A stretch of DNA of 64,000 bases from Microbacterium sp. BR1 (GTDB lineage Bacteria; Actinomycetota; Actinomycetes; Actinomycetales; Microbacteriaceae): assembly GCF_002812725.1 (NCBI RefSeq), contig NZ_NMUN01000005.1, forward strand, positions 124,001 through 188,000, written 5' to 3'. The translations under genes were made by a program, and so were the position numbers. Shown here piece after piece: positions 41,467-49,904 of the stretch. The notes under the pieces are model-generated. The model saw nothing but the letters and a program-made list of their open reading frames with translations. It ran no database searches and was not told the origin of the DNA. Every line of letters starts with the position of its first letter. Position 1 is the stretch's first letter.

Positions 41467-42345
41467 TCAGCCCCACTTCTCGCTCACCTTGAACAGGCGA
41501 TCGGCGATCAGGTAGACGAGCATCGTTCCCGCGACGAGCAGGATACTCATGGCCGCGCCGAGTTCAGGTCGGTTGGCTTGGTTGATCTGAGCGTTGATGA
41601 CGCCCGACACCGTCATGTTGCCGGGACCGCCCAGAAGGAGAGGCGTGACGTAGAAGCCGAGCGACATCACGAAGACCAGCACGCCTCCGCTGATGACGGA
41701 GGGCAGGATCTGGGGCCAGGTGACCGTGCGGAACGTCAACCACGGTCCGGCCCCGAAGATCGTCGCGGCGTTGAGCTGCTCGCGGTCGAGGGATTGCAGG
41801 GCCGACATCACGGGCAGCACCGCGAACGGCAGCATGACGGCGATCATGGCGGGATACATCCCGATGGTCGTCTGATACAACTCCACGGGCTCGTCCGTCA
41901 GCCCCACCAGATTCAGGAACCAATAGATCGCACCTTTGGGAAGCTCCAGCAGCATCCAGCCGAACGATCGGACCATGACCGACGTCCACAACGACAGGAT
42001 CAGCGCCGCGAGCAGCACCAGGCGCAGCCAGGTCGCCGATGCGCTGATGGCAAGGGCATAGGCGGTGCCGAAGAGCATCGTGAGGATCATGACGATCACG
42101 GCCAGGACGACCGTGCGGATGAGCGATGCCACGAACGCCGGCACTGAGAACATGCCGATGTAGGCCGCTCCGCCCGTCTCGAACGACTGCATCAGGAGTG
42201 CGATCACCGGCAGACCGAGTGCTACGCCGAAGAAGATCAGCGGTGGCCACAGCAACCACCGTGTCTCCGCGCGCGAGGCGCCGAGGGCCGCACGCGCGGA
42301 GTACTTGCTCCGCGTCTGCGGTAAGGCCAGGGTTGAGGTACTCAC
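41467..42345 (-). CDS. ABC importer permease (PotB type)
   Basis: 292 residues from GTG 42345 (MSTSTLALPQT), with GGGAG nine bases upstream; an upstream TTG at 42408 would place the start close to the operator and is less likely. Six helices, with the coupling loop ALQSLDREQLNAATIFGAGPWLTFRTVTWPQILPSV. First gene of the importer operon, four bases before the PotC-type permease. Confidence 0.9.
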   Translation of the reverse strand: MSTSTLALPQTRSKYSARAALGASRAETRWLLWPPLIFFGVALGLPVIALLMQSFETGGAAYIGMFSVPAFVASLIRTVVLAVIVMILTMLFGTAYALAISASATWLRLVLLAALILSLWTSVMVRSFGWMLLELPKGAIYWFLNLVGLTDEPVELYQTTIGMYPAMIAVMLPFAVLPVMSALQSLDREQLNAATIFGAGPWLTFRTVTWPQILPSVISGGVLVFVMSLGFYVTPLLLGGPGNMTVSGVINAQINQANRPELGAAMSILLVAGTMLVYLIADRLFKVSEKWG

Positions 42346-42416
42346 TCCGTCATGCTCCCGGGTCGAGATTGCGGTGGTGTTTCCGTAGGCGACATGTCTT
42401 TCCGACAATGTACCCC

Positions 42417-42449
42417 CGTGGATCCAATATAGGAATACATGGATCCGAT
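42417..42449 (-). promoter_or_regulatory. Operator E: paired GGATCC boxes before the ABC importer
   Basis: GGATCC at 42420-42425 and 42441-42446, starts 21 bp apart. On the minus strand TATATT (42431-42426) directly abuts the proximal box as the -10, so a bound regulator would cover the -10, the transcription start and the spacer. No clear -35 is seen. Confidence 0.8.
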
Positions 42450-42514
42450 CCTGTTGCTGTCGTGTTTCGAGGAGGTTACGCCGTGGCGGGAATCAGCCTC
42501 ACGCCCACATTCGC

Positions 42515-43528
42515 TCACTCGCCGAACAGGGCCCTACGGGCGTTGTCGGTGTGGATGCGGTGCAGCGCATCGCGCGGGATTCCCGCGGCCTCCGCGTGAT
42601 CGGCGAACTCCTCGAACAGGAAGACGAAGCCCGGCCCGCCCAGCGCAGCTTGATGGCTGCGCTGGAACACGTCGTGCGAGAGCAGGATCTGCGACTCGAA
42701 CCCGGCGTCGATGAGGATCTTCAGGTGTTCGACGCGACGACGCAGCTCTGTCGGCACGAGCTGGCCGCCGGTCTTGCAGGCCATCATGCAGTCGTATTGG
42801 ACGAACACCCCGCGGCGGGCGAGCGCGAGAGAGTATTCGACGCTCTTGACCGTGTCCGTGTGCCCGATCGCCAGCCGGCTCGGGTCCAGCCCCTCATCGT
42901 CGACCAGCAGGTCGACCTGCGCCAGGCCGACGGCGAAGGTCGGTGCGTGCGTGCTCACGAGCGCGCCCGTCTCCCGTGACGCCCGGGCTGCAGCGCGGAA
43001 GGACTTCTCCTCGCGCGGCGTGATGTGGGCGAAGTCCGAGGCGATCTCGCCGATGACTCCCGCACGCACACCTGTCCCGGGGATCTCGTCGACGAGATCG
43101 GCGATCAGGTAGTCGGCGATGCGGGACGTGCTGGTCTGATCCATCCAGTCGTGATCCATGTACGCGTCGTAGTAGTGACCCGTGCCGAGCACGACCTGCA
43201 CGCCCGTCTCCTCGGCGAGAGCCCGCGTCGCGAGGACGTTGACGATCGACCGCGAGCCGGTGACCCGGTTCTGGAGCTGATGCTCGGGGTCCGTGTCCCA
43301 CAGCACGGGTGCCGCGTGATTGGTCAGCTCGCCGCAACTGAGGTCGACGAGGGTCCTGCCCCCGGACGCGAGGAATCGGGCGATGTCATCCGCCCGTTCG
43401 GCCCAGATCGTCGAGAAGCCGTCGCGGGGGATCATCCGGGTCCCGTTGGCGAAGAGGTGCTCATGCGGCAGGGTGACCCCGAGCCGGTCCGGGGTGATGG
43501 GTCCGCTGACCGTGTTGAGCGTCTGCAT
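42515..43528 (-). CDS. Phosphotriesterase-family metal hydrolase (intact site)
   Basis: 337 residues. Complete binuclear site: H22-E-H24, bridging Glu in VIGEIASD (Glu rather than carboxylated Lys, as in E. coli Php), His in VSTHAPT, His in AIGHTDT and Asp in LLSHDVFQ. Closest in-window relative is the gene at 58070-59077 (shared GTGHYYD, GVRAGxIGEIASD, KSVxY, QRSHxxxLGGPGxxFLFEEF). Members of the family act as phosphotriesterases or lactonases; a lactone or amide-ring substrate fits this context better (inference). It follows binding-protein gene 1 across a hairpin and has no operator pair of its own. Confidence 0.87.
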   Translation of the reverse strand: MQTLNTVSGPITPDRLGVTLPHEHLFANGTRMIPRDGFSTIWAERADDIARFLASGGRTLVDLSCGELTNHAAPVLWDTDPEHQLQNRVTGSRSIVNVLATRALAEETGVQVVLGTGHYYDAYMDHDWMDQTSTSRIADYLIADLVDEIPGTGVRAGVIGEIASDFAHITPREEKSFRAAARASRETGALVSTHAPTFAVGLAQVDLLVDDEGLDPSRLAIGHTDTVKSVEYSLALARRGVFVQYDCMMACKTGGQLVPTELRRRVEHLKILIDAGFESQILLSHDVFQRSHQAALGGPGFVFLFEEFADHAEAAGIPRDALHRIHTDNARRALFGE

Positions 43529-43602
43529 CGATCATCCGTTCTGTCGTCGTGGTCGAGCTGGTCGTCATCGGAGGCGGGGTCTGCACCCCGCGGGCGGAAC
43601 GA

Positions 43603-43644
43603 CCGAGGGGTGGTCGGGGCAGTGAGACCCCGGCCACCCCTCGG
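43603..43644 (-). terminator. 17-bp hairpin between binding-protein gene 1 and phosphotriesterase gene
   Basis: CCGAGGGGTGGTCGGGG (43603-43619) pairs with CCCCGGCCACCCCTCGG (43628-43644) except for one G-T position. A strong stem 26 bp after the binding-protein stop and 75 bp before the next gene. It may be a terminator, or an RNA-stabilising element that keeps the binding-protein message more abundant. Confidence 0.75.
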
Positions 43645-43669
43645 CGTCCGTCATGTGTTGTGTGCGGTG

Positions 43670-44746
43670 TTACCCGGCGAGCCAGGCGGTGTAGTTGTCG
43701 ACCAGGTCGGCCGTGTTGTCGGCTCGCCACTGGTCGTCGTTGTAGAGGACGTTGTCGTGGTCGGGCGAGTTCGCGACCTTCGACGCGACATCCGCGTCGA
43801 GGTAGTCGAAGACGTCTTCGTTCACCGGCCCGTAGAGGGTGCGCTCGACGAAGACGGCCTGGTTCTCGGGGTCGCGCATCCAGGCGGCGAGAGCCAGCGC
43901 GGCATCCGTGTTCGACGCGTTCTTGGGGATCACGAAGCCGTTCGGATTGACGAACGCCTGGTTCCACTGGATCGTGACGTCCTCGCCGGCCCGCTCGAGG
44001 GCCGTGTACTGCCCCGTGACGGTCACCGCGATGGCGGCGCTCCCGCTCGTCAGCAGCTGCTGCACCTCGGGGTAGGACTGGTAGAACACCATGTCGCCGC
44101 GGAGCTCGTCGAGCTTGGCCCGGGCGCGCTCGAAGTCGAGCGGGTACAGATCTTCGGGAGCGACGCCGTCCGCGAGGAGGGCGATCTCGAACGACTGGTC
44201 GTAGCTGCCCGGAGCGCCCGGCCAGGCCCGCTTTCCGGGGAACTTCTCGGTGTCGAAGAAGTCGGCCCAGTCTGTGGGACCACCGTTCGGGTAGGTCTCG
44301 GTCAGCCAGCCCTGCGCGATGCCGATGAAGAATCCGCCGACGAAGTAGGGCTGCAGCGAGGGGTCGAGTAGATCCCCCTGGCTGTCCGCCGGGATCTCGA
44401 CGAGGTTGTCGCCGTATGACAGCACGTCTGCCGCGGCGACCTGGAACACGTCGTAGTCTCCCTCGTCGCCGGCGAGCATCGCGTTGTAGATCGCGTCCTC
44501 GATCGACGTCGAGACGACCTCGACGCCGGTCTCGTCGTAGAAGCCGTCGAAGTAGGCGATCTGACGGCTCTCATTCGTGGGACCGCCGTAGTCGGCCCAG
44601 ATCACGGAGCCGCTGATCTCGGCGCCGCTGGCGTCTCCGCTCGGGGTGTCGCCGCCGGAGCCGGCGCAGCCCACGGCGAGCGCCGCGACGGCGGCGAGGG
44701 CCAGGCCAGATGTCGCCAGGCGGCGAATGCGGATGGTGGATGTCAT
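43670..44746 (-). CDS. ABC importer substrate-binding lipoprotein 1 (PotD/F type)
   Basis: 358 residues from ATG 44746. Lipoprotein signal with lipobox LAVGC (Cys 27). The mature domain is SBP_bac_8/PotD-like: VIWADYGGPTNESRQIAYFDGFYDETGVEVV, DVFQVAAADVLSYGDNLVEIP, WADFFDTEKFPGKRAWPGAPGSYDQSFEIALLADGVAPEDLYPLD. Very similar to protein 2 next to it, so a tandem duplication. Own promoter with operator F. It should deliver substrate to the PotA/B/C-type importer at 39.5-42.3 kb, which encodes no binding protein itself. Confidence 0.93.
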   Translation of the reverse strand: MTSTIRIRRLATSGLALAAVAALAVGCAGSGGDTPSGDASGAEISGSVIWADYGGPTNESRQIAYFDGFYDETGVEVVSTSIEDAIYNAMLAGDEGDYDVFQVAAADVLSYGDNLVEIPADSQGDLLDPSLQPYFVGGFFIGIAQGWLTETYPNGGPTDWADFFDTEKFPGKRAWPGAPGSYDQSFEIALLADGVAPEDLYPLDFERARAKLDELRGDMVFYQSYPEVQQLLTSGSAAIAVTVTGQYTALERAGEDVTIQWNQAFVNPNGFVIPKNASNTDAALALAAWMRDPENQAVFVERTLYGPVNEDVFDYLDADVASKVANSPDHDNVLYNDDQWRADNTADLVDNYTAWLAG

Positions 44747-44786
44747 GTCGAATGCTCTTCCTCGGGATTTGGACGAAACATTGGTG

Positions 44787-44820
44787 CGTGGATCCAATGT
44801 AGCGCTAACTGGATCCTCTT
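44787..44820 (-). promoter_or_regulatory. Operator F: paired GGATCC boxes before binding-protein gene 1
   Basis: GGATCC at 44790-44795 and 44811-44816, starts 21 bp apart. On the minus strand TACATT (44801-44796) abuts the proximal box as a -10, the same layout as operator E. Confidence 0.8.
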
Positions 44821-44878
44821 TGGTATCGATTGTGTTTCTTCCGTGTAACGCGTGCCGGGGTACGTCGCGACCACGACA

Positions 44879-44908
44879 AAGGGCGGGAGACGCCGGTCCC
44901 CCGCCCTT
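44879..44908 (-). terminator. Terminator after binding-protein gene 2
   Basis: AAGGGCGGG (44879-44887) pairs with CCCGCCCTT (44900-44908), followed on the minus strand by TTTGTCGT. It lies 20 bp past the stop, so genes 2 and 1 are separate transcripts. Confidence 0.75.
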
Positions 44909-44927
44909 CGATGTCGCTCGTCCGCGC

Positions 44928-46001
44928 TCAGCCTGCCAGCCAGGCCGTGTACGAGTCGAGCAGCGTCTGGAGGTTGTCCGCTCGCCACTGCGTGTCCCAG
45001 TAGATGCCGGCCTTCTCGTGCTCGGGCGAATTGACGAGTCCGTCGACGACATCGTCCGAGAGCAGGTCGAACACCTCGGAGTTGACCGGACCATAGCCGG
45101 TGCGCTCCGTGAAGACGGCCTGGTACTCGGGCTCGTTCATCCACGCGGCGAGCGCGAAGGCGGCATCGGGATTCGCGGACGACGCGGGCACCGTGAACCC
45201 ACTGGGGACGATGAACGCCTGGTTCCACTGGACGGTCACGTCTTCGCCGGCGTTCTTGAGGGCGTTGTACTGCCCCGTCACGGTGACGGCGATGGCGGCG
45301 CTGTCGCTCGTGAGCAGCTGCTGCACCTCGGGGTAGGACTGATAGAAGACCATGTCGTCGCGCAGCGTGTCGAGCTTCGCCTCGGCCCGTTCGATGTCGA
45401 GCGGGTAGAGGTCTTCCTCGGCCACGCCGTCGGCCAGCAGCGCGATCTCGTACGACGCGTCGAAGCTGCCCGGAGCGCCTGGCCAAGCCCGCTTGCCCGG
45501 GAACTTCTCGGTGTCGAAGAAGTCCGCCCAGTCCTGTGGTCCGCCATTCGGGAACGTGTCGGTCATCCAGCCCTGCGCGATCCCGAACACGAATCCGCCG
45601 ACGATGTACGGCCGAATGTCCTCGGGAAGGAGGTCGCCCTGGATGTCCTCGGGCACCTCGATGAGGTTGTCCTGGTAGGCGAGCACGTCCGCGCCGCTCG
45701 TCTGGACGACGTCGTAGTCGCCCTCATCGCCCTCGAGCATGGCGTAGTAGACGGCGTCCTCCAGCGAGACCGACGTGACCTCGACGCCCGTCTCGTCGTA
45801 GAAGCCGTCGAAGTACGCGATCTGGCGACTCTCGTTGGTCGGACCGCCGTAGTCGGCCCAGATCAGGGGACCCGACAGCTCGGGCACCGGGGACGCGTCG
45901 GACGCGGCGTCGCCGCCGGACCCGGCGCATCCGGCGGCGAGAGTGGCGACGGCAACGAGTCCGGCGATGGGGAGGATGGTGCGACGGAAGATGTGCGACA
46001 C
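44928..46001 (-). CDS. ABC importer substrate-binding lipoprotein 2 (PotD/F type)
   Basis: 357 residues from GTG 46001 (GAGGAG upstream). Lipobox LAAGC (Cys 25). It shares long identical blocks with protein 1, for example the WADYGGPTNESRQIAYFDGF and DTEKFPGKRAWPGAPGS segments, but differs in the second lobe (VPSGFTVPASSANPDAAF against NPNGFVIPKNASNTDAAL). That pattern suggests duplication and specialisation for two related ligands or breakdown products. Own operator (G) and own terminator. Confidence 0.93.
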   Translation of the reverse strand: MSHIFRRTILPIAGLVAVATLAAGCAGSGGDAASDASPVPELSGPLIWADYGGPTNESRQIAYFDGFYDETGVEVTSVSLEDAVYYAMLEGDEGDYDVVQTSGADVLAYQDNLIEVPEDIQGDLLPEDIRPYIVGGFVFGIAQGWMTDTFPNGGPQDWADFFDTEKFPGKRAWPGAPGSFDASYEIALLADGVAEEDLYPLDIERAEAKLDTLRDDMVFYQSYPEVQQLLTSDSAAIAVTVTGQYNALKNAGEDVTVQWNQAFIVPSGFTVPASSANPDAAFALAAWMNEPEYQAVFTERTGYGPVNSEVFDLLSDDVVDGLVNSPEHEKAGIYWDTQWRADNLQTLLDSYTAWLAG

Positions 46002-46027
46002 GGGCTGCTCCTCGGGAAGGTGTGAGA

Positions 46028-46061
46028 TTTGGATCCAAAGTACTCCTGAATGGATCCTTTC
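46028..46061 (-). promoter_or_regulatory. Operator G: paired GGATCC boxes before binding-protein gene 2
   Basis: GGATCC at 46031-46036 and 46052-46057, starts 21 bp apart. On the minus strand TACTTT (46042-46037) abuts the proximal box as a -10. It lies 19 bp beyond the stop of the upstream amidase gene. Confidence 0.8.
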
Positions 46062-46075
46062 TTGAGTCCTCTTCG

Positions 46076-47527
46076 TTACGCTCCGGTAACGCTTGCGGAA
46101 GTCATCGCGGGGCTTCGCCCGACCAGACCCAACACGGACTCGATGCCCGCGGTGTGGGCCAACAGGTCACGTTCGCCGCGGTGCCGCCCGACCACCTGCA
46201 TTCCCACCGGGAGGCCGTGCGAGAAACCCGCGGGAGTGACGAGCACCGGATGCGCCGTGACCGTCAGCCGATTCGCGAGCATCTGCCAGCGGAAATAGCG
46301 GTCGTAGGTCACGTCCCCGACGCGGTCGACCCACTCGACCTCCGCGAGCGGCGCGACGACGGGCGTCGCGGGTGTGATCACGAGGTCGACATCGTCGAAG
46401 AGCCGTTCCCAGCGGCGGAAGATGTCGGTGCGGATGCGCAGCGCGTCGGCGATCTGCGCCGCGGTCAGCGCCTCGCCCTGGCGGACGTTTCGCACCAGGT
46501 CCGGGCGCAACAGCTCGGGGTACTTCGCCACGTCTTCGCGGCACGAGGCGAAGAAGTTGAAGACCTCGATCGTCTCCCACGCCTCCTCCGCCCGCTCGAG
46601 TGACGGCGCGAGGTCCAGGTCGACCACGTCGTAGCCCGCGACGAGGAGCGCGCGACGGGTCTCGGCATGCGTCCGCGCGACGTCGTCGGCGATCGGCACT
46701 CCCCCGGCGTCGGCACTCCACCCGATGCGCACGCGTGACGGATCGGTCGGTGCGACGTCGAGGAACTGCGCCGGGTCCTCGGGGATCGACATGGGCGCGT
46801 ACGGGTCGGACCCGGCCATCGCCGCCATGACGATTGCGGCGTCCCGGCTCGTGCGGGCCATGGGCCCGAGCACACCGTGAGCGGTCCAGCCGTTGTCGGG
46901 GCGCCCGCTCGCGATTCGGCCGGCGGTGGGGCGCAGGCCCACGACGTTGCAGAACGCGGCAGGGTAGCGCAGGCTTCCACCGCTGTCCGAGCCGTCGGCG
47001 AACGGCAGCATGCCCGCGGCCACCGCGGCGGCCGACCCGCCGCTCGACCCGCCGGCGTGGCGGGAGGTGTCCCACGGGTTGCGGCAGACGCCGTGCAGAT
47101 CATTGAAGGTCAGCGTCCCGAGGCCCACCTCGGGCGTGTTCGTCTTGCCGATCACGATCGCGCCGGCTGCCTTGACCCGCCGCACGATGAACGAATCGGA
47201 TGCCGCGGCCGCGTCGTTGGCGTGCGCCACCATCCCGTGGGTCGTCGGTAGGCCCGCGGCATCCATCAGATCCTTCACTCCGGTGGGGAGGCCGTGCAGG
47301 ATGCCGAGCTCGTCGCCCCGGGCGACGGCCCGGTCGGCCTCTTCGGCCGCGGCGAGCGCAGCCGACTCCGGGATCATCGCGACCATCGCGTTGAGGGCGT
47401 CGTTGTGCTCCTCGATGCGGTCGAGGTGCGCGCGCATGACCTCCACGGCCGAGACGTCGCGCGACCGGATCCCGGCGGCGAGGTCGACGACGCTCCACGC
47501 GTGCAACGGGGTGTCGGTGTTCGTCAT
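46076..47527 (-). CDS. Amidase-signature-family hydrolase 1
   Basis: 483 residues from ATG 47527 (ATGA overlap with the upstream gene). The Ser-cisSer-Lys triad is intact: Lys 85 in GVKDLMD, Ser 161 in [16 protein letters not shown], Ser 185 in [13 protein letters not shown]. Family members hydrolyse amides (GatA, nylon-oligomer hydrolase, N-carbamoyl amidases). Substrate side residues give no clue. It is the last gene of the right-hand long operon (gamma-glutamyltransferase, amidohydrolase, phosphotriesterase-like, amidase) and is related to amidase 2 at 53395-54825. Confidence 0.92.
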   Translation of the reverse strand: MTNTDTPLHAWSVVDLAAGIRSRDVSAVEVMRAHLDRIEEHNDALNAMVAMIPESAALAAAEEADRAVARGDELGILHGLPTGVKDLMDAAGLPTTHGMVAHANDAAAASDSFIVRRVKAAGAIVIGKTNTPEVGLGTLTFNDLHGVCRNPWDTSRHAGGSSGGSAAAVAAGMLPFADGSDSGGSLRYPAAFCNVVGLRPTAGRIASGRPDNGWTAHGVLGPMARTSRDAAIVMAAMAGSDPYAPMSIPEDPAQFLDVAPTDPSRVRIGWSADAGGVPIADDVARTHAETRRALLVAGYDVVDLDLAPSLERAEEAWETIEVFNFFASCREDVAKYPELLRPDLVRNVRQGEALTAAQIADALRIRTDIFRRWERLFDDVDLVITPATPVVAPLAEVEWVDRVGDVTYDRYFRWQMLANRLTVTAHPVLVTPAGFSHGLPVGMQVVGRHRGERDLLAHTAGIESVLGLVGRSPAMTSASVTGA

Positions 47528-48552
47528 GGGATGTCCGTTCGGTCGAGGAGCGCGGCGGGCCGCGCGATGAGCATCTCGTCGATGCGTTCGTCGGTCACGC
47601 CGAGCCGCCGCAGCGCGGGCGCGACGCGGCGCACGACGTGCCCGTAGCCCATGCCGCCATGGCGCGTGAGCTGCCCCTTGGTCCACACCGAGCACGAGAG
47701 TGTGACGGCGGCGTCGGGGCGGTCGGCCAGGAGCGCGAGCAGGAAGTCGATCCGCTCGGCATCCGTCGCGTCCCGAGCACGGTCGGCGAACGCGTGCTCG
47801 CTGCCGAAGGCGAACTCCACGACCGCCCCCGTGTCGAGGACGTCGCCGACGTAGGACGCGTCGAGCACCTTGTCGATGTTGCAGAAGAGGATGCGGTCGG
47901 CCGGCAGGCCTTCGCCGATCAGCATCCGAGCCACCTCGGGTCCACGCCGCGCTGCCGCGTCCAGCCGGATCGTGACGGCTACGCCGTTCTCCGCGGCCGC
48001 CCGTGCCGCCGCGCGGAGGGCCCGCCCCTCGGCCGGCGTGATCTGGGCGCTCGTCCCCAGCAGGCCGAGCACCCCCGCCCGGTATTCGGTGCCCGGGATC
48101 GCGCGGGTGAGCGCGGTCTCGAACAGCTCCTGCATCCTTTCCTCGGCGAGCTCCGCCCACCAGGCGGGCAGGGTCTTGTCGATGTAGCTCCCGTATGCCG
48201 CGACGATGTTCACTCCGCTGGCCCGCGCGATGTCCGGCAGGGCCGCGGGCCCGTTCTCGTGAGCGGGACCCATCCCCCACGACGTGGCCTCGATGATGGT
48301 GCCGAGGCCGGCGCCGGATGCCTCGCGCAGCTCTCGGGCGGCGTCATCCGCGTCGTCCAGCGTGAGGTTGTCGGGCAGCGACATCCAGCTCCATCGCAGG
48401 TCGCCGAGCATCTCGGGCCGGATCGGCCCCTCGAGCATGCCGCCCTCGCGGGTGGGGCGCAGCAGGTGGCGCGAGTCGGTGAGCACGTGCTCGTTCGTCG
48501 AGACGACTCCGAGTGCCGTGCGTTCGATCGGGCCGAGGACCGTCTCGATCAC
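47524..48552 (-). CDS. Phosphotriesterase-family protein lacking metal ligands
   Basis: 342 residues from GTG 48552, coupled to the upstream gene by a GTGA overlap. The first motif reads N20-E-H22 (first His lost). The bridging residue position is Leu (GLLG), the next His positions are Arg (VTIRLDA) and Asn (LFCNIDK), and the final Asp is Ser (SCSVWTK). These Arg/Asn/Ser replacements and the following VWTK are shared with the protein at 31663-32691, while the fold-defining segments ([13 protein letters not shown]) persist. The reading frame is intact, so this looks like selection for a new role, not decay. Confidence 0.82.
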   Translation of the reverse strand: MIETVLGPIERTALGVVSTNEHVLTDSRHLLRPTREGGMLEGPIRPEMLGDLRWSWMSLPDNLTLDDADDAARELREASGAGLGTIIEATSWGMGPAHENGPAALPDIARASGVNIVAAYGSYIDKTLPAWWAELAEERMQELFETALTRAIPGTEYRAGVLGLLGTSAQITPAEGRALRAAARAAAENGVAVTIRLDAAARRGPEVARMLIGEGLPADRILFCNIDKVLDASYVGDVLDTGAVVEFAFGSEHAFADRARDATDAERIDFLLALLADRPDAAVTLSCSVWTKGQLTRHGGMGYGHVVRRVAPALRRLGVTDERIDEMLIARPAALLDRTDIP

Positions 48553-49904
48553 GACGTGCTCCGGTGGACCGTGCGACCCCCGACATCCGTCCGATGTACG
48601 CGCAGCGATCGGATGTCGTCGACCGGCACCGTGCGCGGATCGGCCGACCAGAGGGCCCAGTCGGCGTACATGCCCGCTCGGAGCACTCCGCGGTCGTTCT
48701 CGGCGAGGCTGGCGTACGCGGCACCCGTCGTGTACGCGCCGAGCGCTTCGTCGATCGTGATCGCCTCACTCGCCGCGAGCGGGACGTCGGATCCCGCGAC
48801 GCGGCGGGTGATCGCCTGCCACATGAGGTGGCGCGGGTCGAAGGCGAAGTAGGGGCCATCCGAGCCGAATGCGACCGTCGCCCCCGCGTCGAGCCACGAA
48901 CGCACAGGGTTCGCCGTCTCGGCGCGGGCGCCGATCTTCTCCCGCAGACCCACACCGTTGTGCCAGATGATCGAGGGCTGGAGGGAGGCGATGACGCCGA
49001 GTTCGGCGGCGGAGCGCATCGTCGCGGAGCCGGGTTCGAGATAGGCGTGGATGAGCTGGAATCGACGATCGCGCACCGCCCCTCCCGCCGCCGCATAGGC
49101 GCGTGTCACGAAGGCGATCGCGCCCGCCCCCACGGCGTGGGTGCCGACGCCCCACCCGCGTTCGGCGCAGAAACGCACGAGCGTGCCGAAATCGTCCTCC
49201 GAGATGCGCTGCAGCCCGGTGTACCCCGAGCCATCCCACGGCGTATCGAGCAGCGCCTGACCCTTGAGCGCCTCGCCGTCGGCGTAGACCTTGATCGGGC
49301 CGAGACGCAGGATGTCGTCCCCGAACCCCGTCGAGACGCCCGTTCCGTCGAGGTGGGCGAGGACGGCGGCGAGATCCGGCGTGGCGACGGATCCGAATTC
49401 CAGATAGGGCATCGCGACGGTGCGCATCGTGAGGGCCCCGAGCCGGTGGGCTTCCTGGTAGCCGCGCATCTCGTCGATCGTGACGGCGGGATCCACGACG
49501 CCCGTGATGCCGAGCGCGTGGAGCAGGGGTTGAACCACGCCCAGCCCGCGGACCCTGTCGGCCAGCGTCGGGGTCGTACCCGCCGGCCAATCGTCCTCCT
49601 CGTCGAAGGTGTCGTGCATCGTCTGGATGAACTCGTCCACACCCGCGCCCGGAGCCAGGAAGGTCAGAGCCTTCAGCCCCCCGCGCTCCATGTGCAGGTG
49701 CGCATCAATCAGGCCCGGCAGCACGACACCCTCGAGGTCTTCGACGCGTGCCCCGGGCACGGAACGCGCGACGTCGTCGGCCGCGCCGACCGCCACGATC
49801 CGCCCGCGATCGACGGCGAACGCCTCCGCTTCCGGGCGTTCCGGATCCATCGTGACGACGCGGGCACGGAAGACCACGGGCCCGCGGGGCATCGGCTCGT
49901 TCAC
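48549..49904 (-). CDS. Amidohydrolase-3-family hydrolase (intact metal site)
   Basis: 451 residues from GTG 49904. Composite domain VVFRARVVTMDP...GRIVAVG, metal motif H69-L-H71 in GLIDAHLHMERGG, IKVYADGEALKGQ (Lys), GTHAVGAGA (His), QLIHAYLEPG (His), AFGSDGPYFAFDP (Asp). It is the intact paralogue of the altered protein at 30315-31673; the two share most of the C-terminal half. Family members include N-acyl-amino-acid and formamide hydrolases and YtcJ-like proteins. It overlaps both neighbours by 4 bp. Confidence 0.87.
   Translation of the reverse strand: MNEPMPRGPVVFRARVVTMDPERPEAEAFAVDRGRIVAVGAADDVARSVPGARVEDLEGVVLPGLIDAHLHMERGGLKALTFLAPGAGVDEFIQTMHDTFDEEDDWPAGTTPTLADRVRGLGVVQPLLHALGITGVVDPAVTIDEMRGYQEAHRLGALTMRTVAMPYLEFGSVATPDLAAVLAHLDGTGVSTGFGDDILRLGPIKVYADGEALKGQALLDTPWDGSGYTGLQRISEDDFGTLVRFCAERGWGVGTHAVGAGAIAFVTRAYAAAGGAVRDRRFQLIHAYLEPGSATMRSAAELGVIASLQPSIIWHNGVGLREKIGARAETANPVRSWLDAGATVAFGSDGPYFAFDPRHLMWQAITRRVAGSDVPLAASEAITIDEALGAYTTGAAYASLAENDRGVLRAGMYADWALWSADPRTVPVDDIRSLRVHRTDVGGRTVHRSTS

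Noticed and set aside
42346..42408. TTG start at 42408 for the PotB-type permease
   Set aside because: It would put the start 12 bases from operator E and at about the predicted transcription start; GTG 42345 has a better ribosome binding site.
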